This document shows, piece by piece, positions 63,640-64,000 of a stretch of DNA of 64,000 bases (positions are counted from its first letter, which is position 1; every line of letters starts with the position of its first letter). The position numbers and the translations under genes were made by a program. A model generated the notes under the pieces. It was not told the DNA's origin. It was given only the letters and a program-made list of their open reading frames with translations, and did not search any database. Origin of the DNA: an uncultured Chloroflexota bacterium (GTDB lineage: Bacteria; Chloroflexota; UBA11872). The stretch spans positions 2,046,472 through 2,110,471 of the forward strand of contig OY282448.1 in assembly GCA_958296175.1 (NCBI GenBank). The letters are read 5' to 3'.

Positions 63640-64000
63640 ATGACAATCGACACGGTGCGAACGAGCCGCGGGCGGCCGCGCGGAAGCGCGCCGCGCTTCC
63701 GCGCCCACCGGGCCGAGGCGGCGTGGAACGGCGGCGGCATCGGCGCCGACATCGAGGACGTGCAGACCGGCGGCGACCGCACGCCGCAGTCCGACGGCGT
63801 GCCCGACGAGGTGCGGCGCTACCTCAACGAGATCGGGCGCATCCCCCTGCTGACCGCGCAGGACGAAGTGCGCCTGGCGCAGGCCATCGAGCGCGGCGAC
63901 GACGACGCCCGCCAGCACCTCGTCACCGCCAACCTGCGGCTGGTCGTCAGCATTGCCAAGCGCTACACGGGCCACGGCCTGACGCTGATCGACCTGGTGC
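63640..64000 (+). CDS. RNA polymerase sigma-70 family factor (3' truncated by the window)
   Basis: The first 120 residues from ATG 63640 (AAGGGAG nine bases upstream) are visible. After a short variable head (to about residue 55), sigma region 1.2 appears ([20 protein letters not shown]), followed by [20 protein letters not shown] of region 2.1 and GLTLIDLV, which begins region 2.2. The gene runs off the right edge. The head is short for RpoD, so it may be a SigA-like primary or a group 2 alternative factor; the visible part cannot decide. Confidence 0.93.
   Translation, partial: MTIDTVRTSRGRPRGSAPRFRAHRAEAAWNGGGIGADIEDVQTGGDRTPQSDGVPDEVRRYLNEIGRIPLLTAQDEVRLAQAIERGDDDARQHLVTANLRLVVSIAKRYTGHGLTLIDLV

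Overview
This is a 64 kb piece of a very GC-rich bacterial chromosome, densely coded on both strands. Short intergenic gaps, many GTG/TTG starts and overlapping ATGA junctions are the norm. Three things make a Chloroflexota (Dehalococcoidia/SAR202-like or a relative) the most likely source: the mix of translation-factor genes (nusA-ylxR-infB-rbfA), a DUF5069 protein, and many Gfo/Idh/MocA, aldo/keto reductase, sulfatase-like, HpcH/HpaI and UROD-like catabolic genes. This is an inference from gene content; no rRNA or tRNA was seen that would settle it.

Layout. 1-6 kb: the tail of a repeat-bearing protein, a membrane protein, NIF3, DUF5069, an APH-like kinase, DUF2344, an HNH nuclease and a GNAT. 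6-12.7 kb: macrodomain and CocE/NonD hydrolase, two Gfo/Idh oxidoreductases and a sulfatase-fold enzyme whose nucleophile position is Thr. 12.7-21.7 kb: repeat-rich intergenic DNA, a MarR regulator behind stacked palindromes, then two small secreted proteins and a 2335-residue surface protein. The three signal-peptide starts are exactly 314 bp apart and joined by ATGA overlaps. 21.9-33 kb: argG, a membrane-anchored endonuclease/exonuclease/phosphatase, GNAT, and sugar-catabolism type enzymes (TIM-barrel epimerase, AKR, uronate-dehydrogenase-like), a GT-C membrane protein, UROD-like and DCC proteins. 33.3-40.1 kb: one 2137-residue DUF4011/SF1 helicase/PD-(D/E)XK nuclease/DUF3320 protein. Its last kilobase is AT-rich and carries two near-identical Ig-like FxLYD-type repeats not expected in such a protein; this is the best candidate for an undescribed defence-type system. 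40.1-43.8 kb (minus): the nusA-ylxR-infB-rbfA operon, where ylxR and rbfA both appear to start at ATC codons behind good Shine-Dalgarno sequences. 44-46 kb: a MalK-type ATPase and a YesL-like membrane protein. 46.5-57.3 kb: two MoxR modules (MoxR with an MGMT-like protein; MoxR-DUF58-DUF4129-RarA), a 15-repeat RCC1-like surface protein, and nadC with a small unknown. 57.4-64 kb: a GT-C protein with a 360-bp tandem duplication of its end, a third Gfo/Idh coupled to an HpcH/HpaI aldolase, an acetamidase/formamidase, and the start of a sigma-70 factor cut off by the window edge.

Two dispersed intergenic repeat families recur: a G/C palindrome followed by TTAGGGTGAGGGTCTTC, and a heptamer array (GGATTGT-like). 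Duplication recurs in this window: signal-peptide units, He_PIG repeats, RCC1 repeats, the GT-C tail, the helicase tail, and a duplicated four-helix membrane module.
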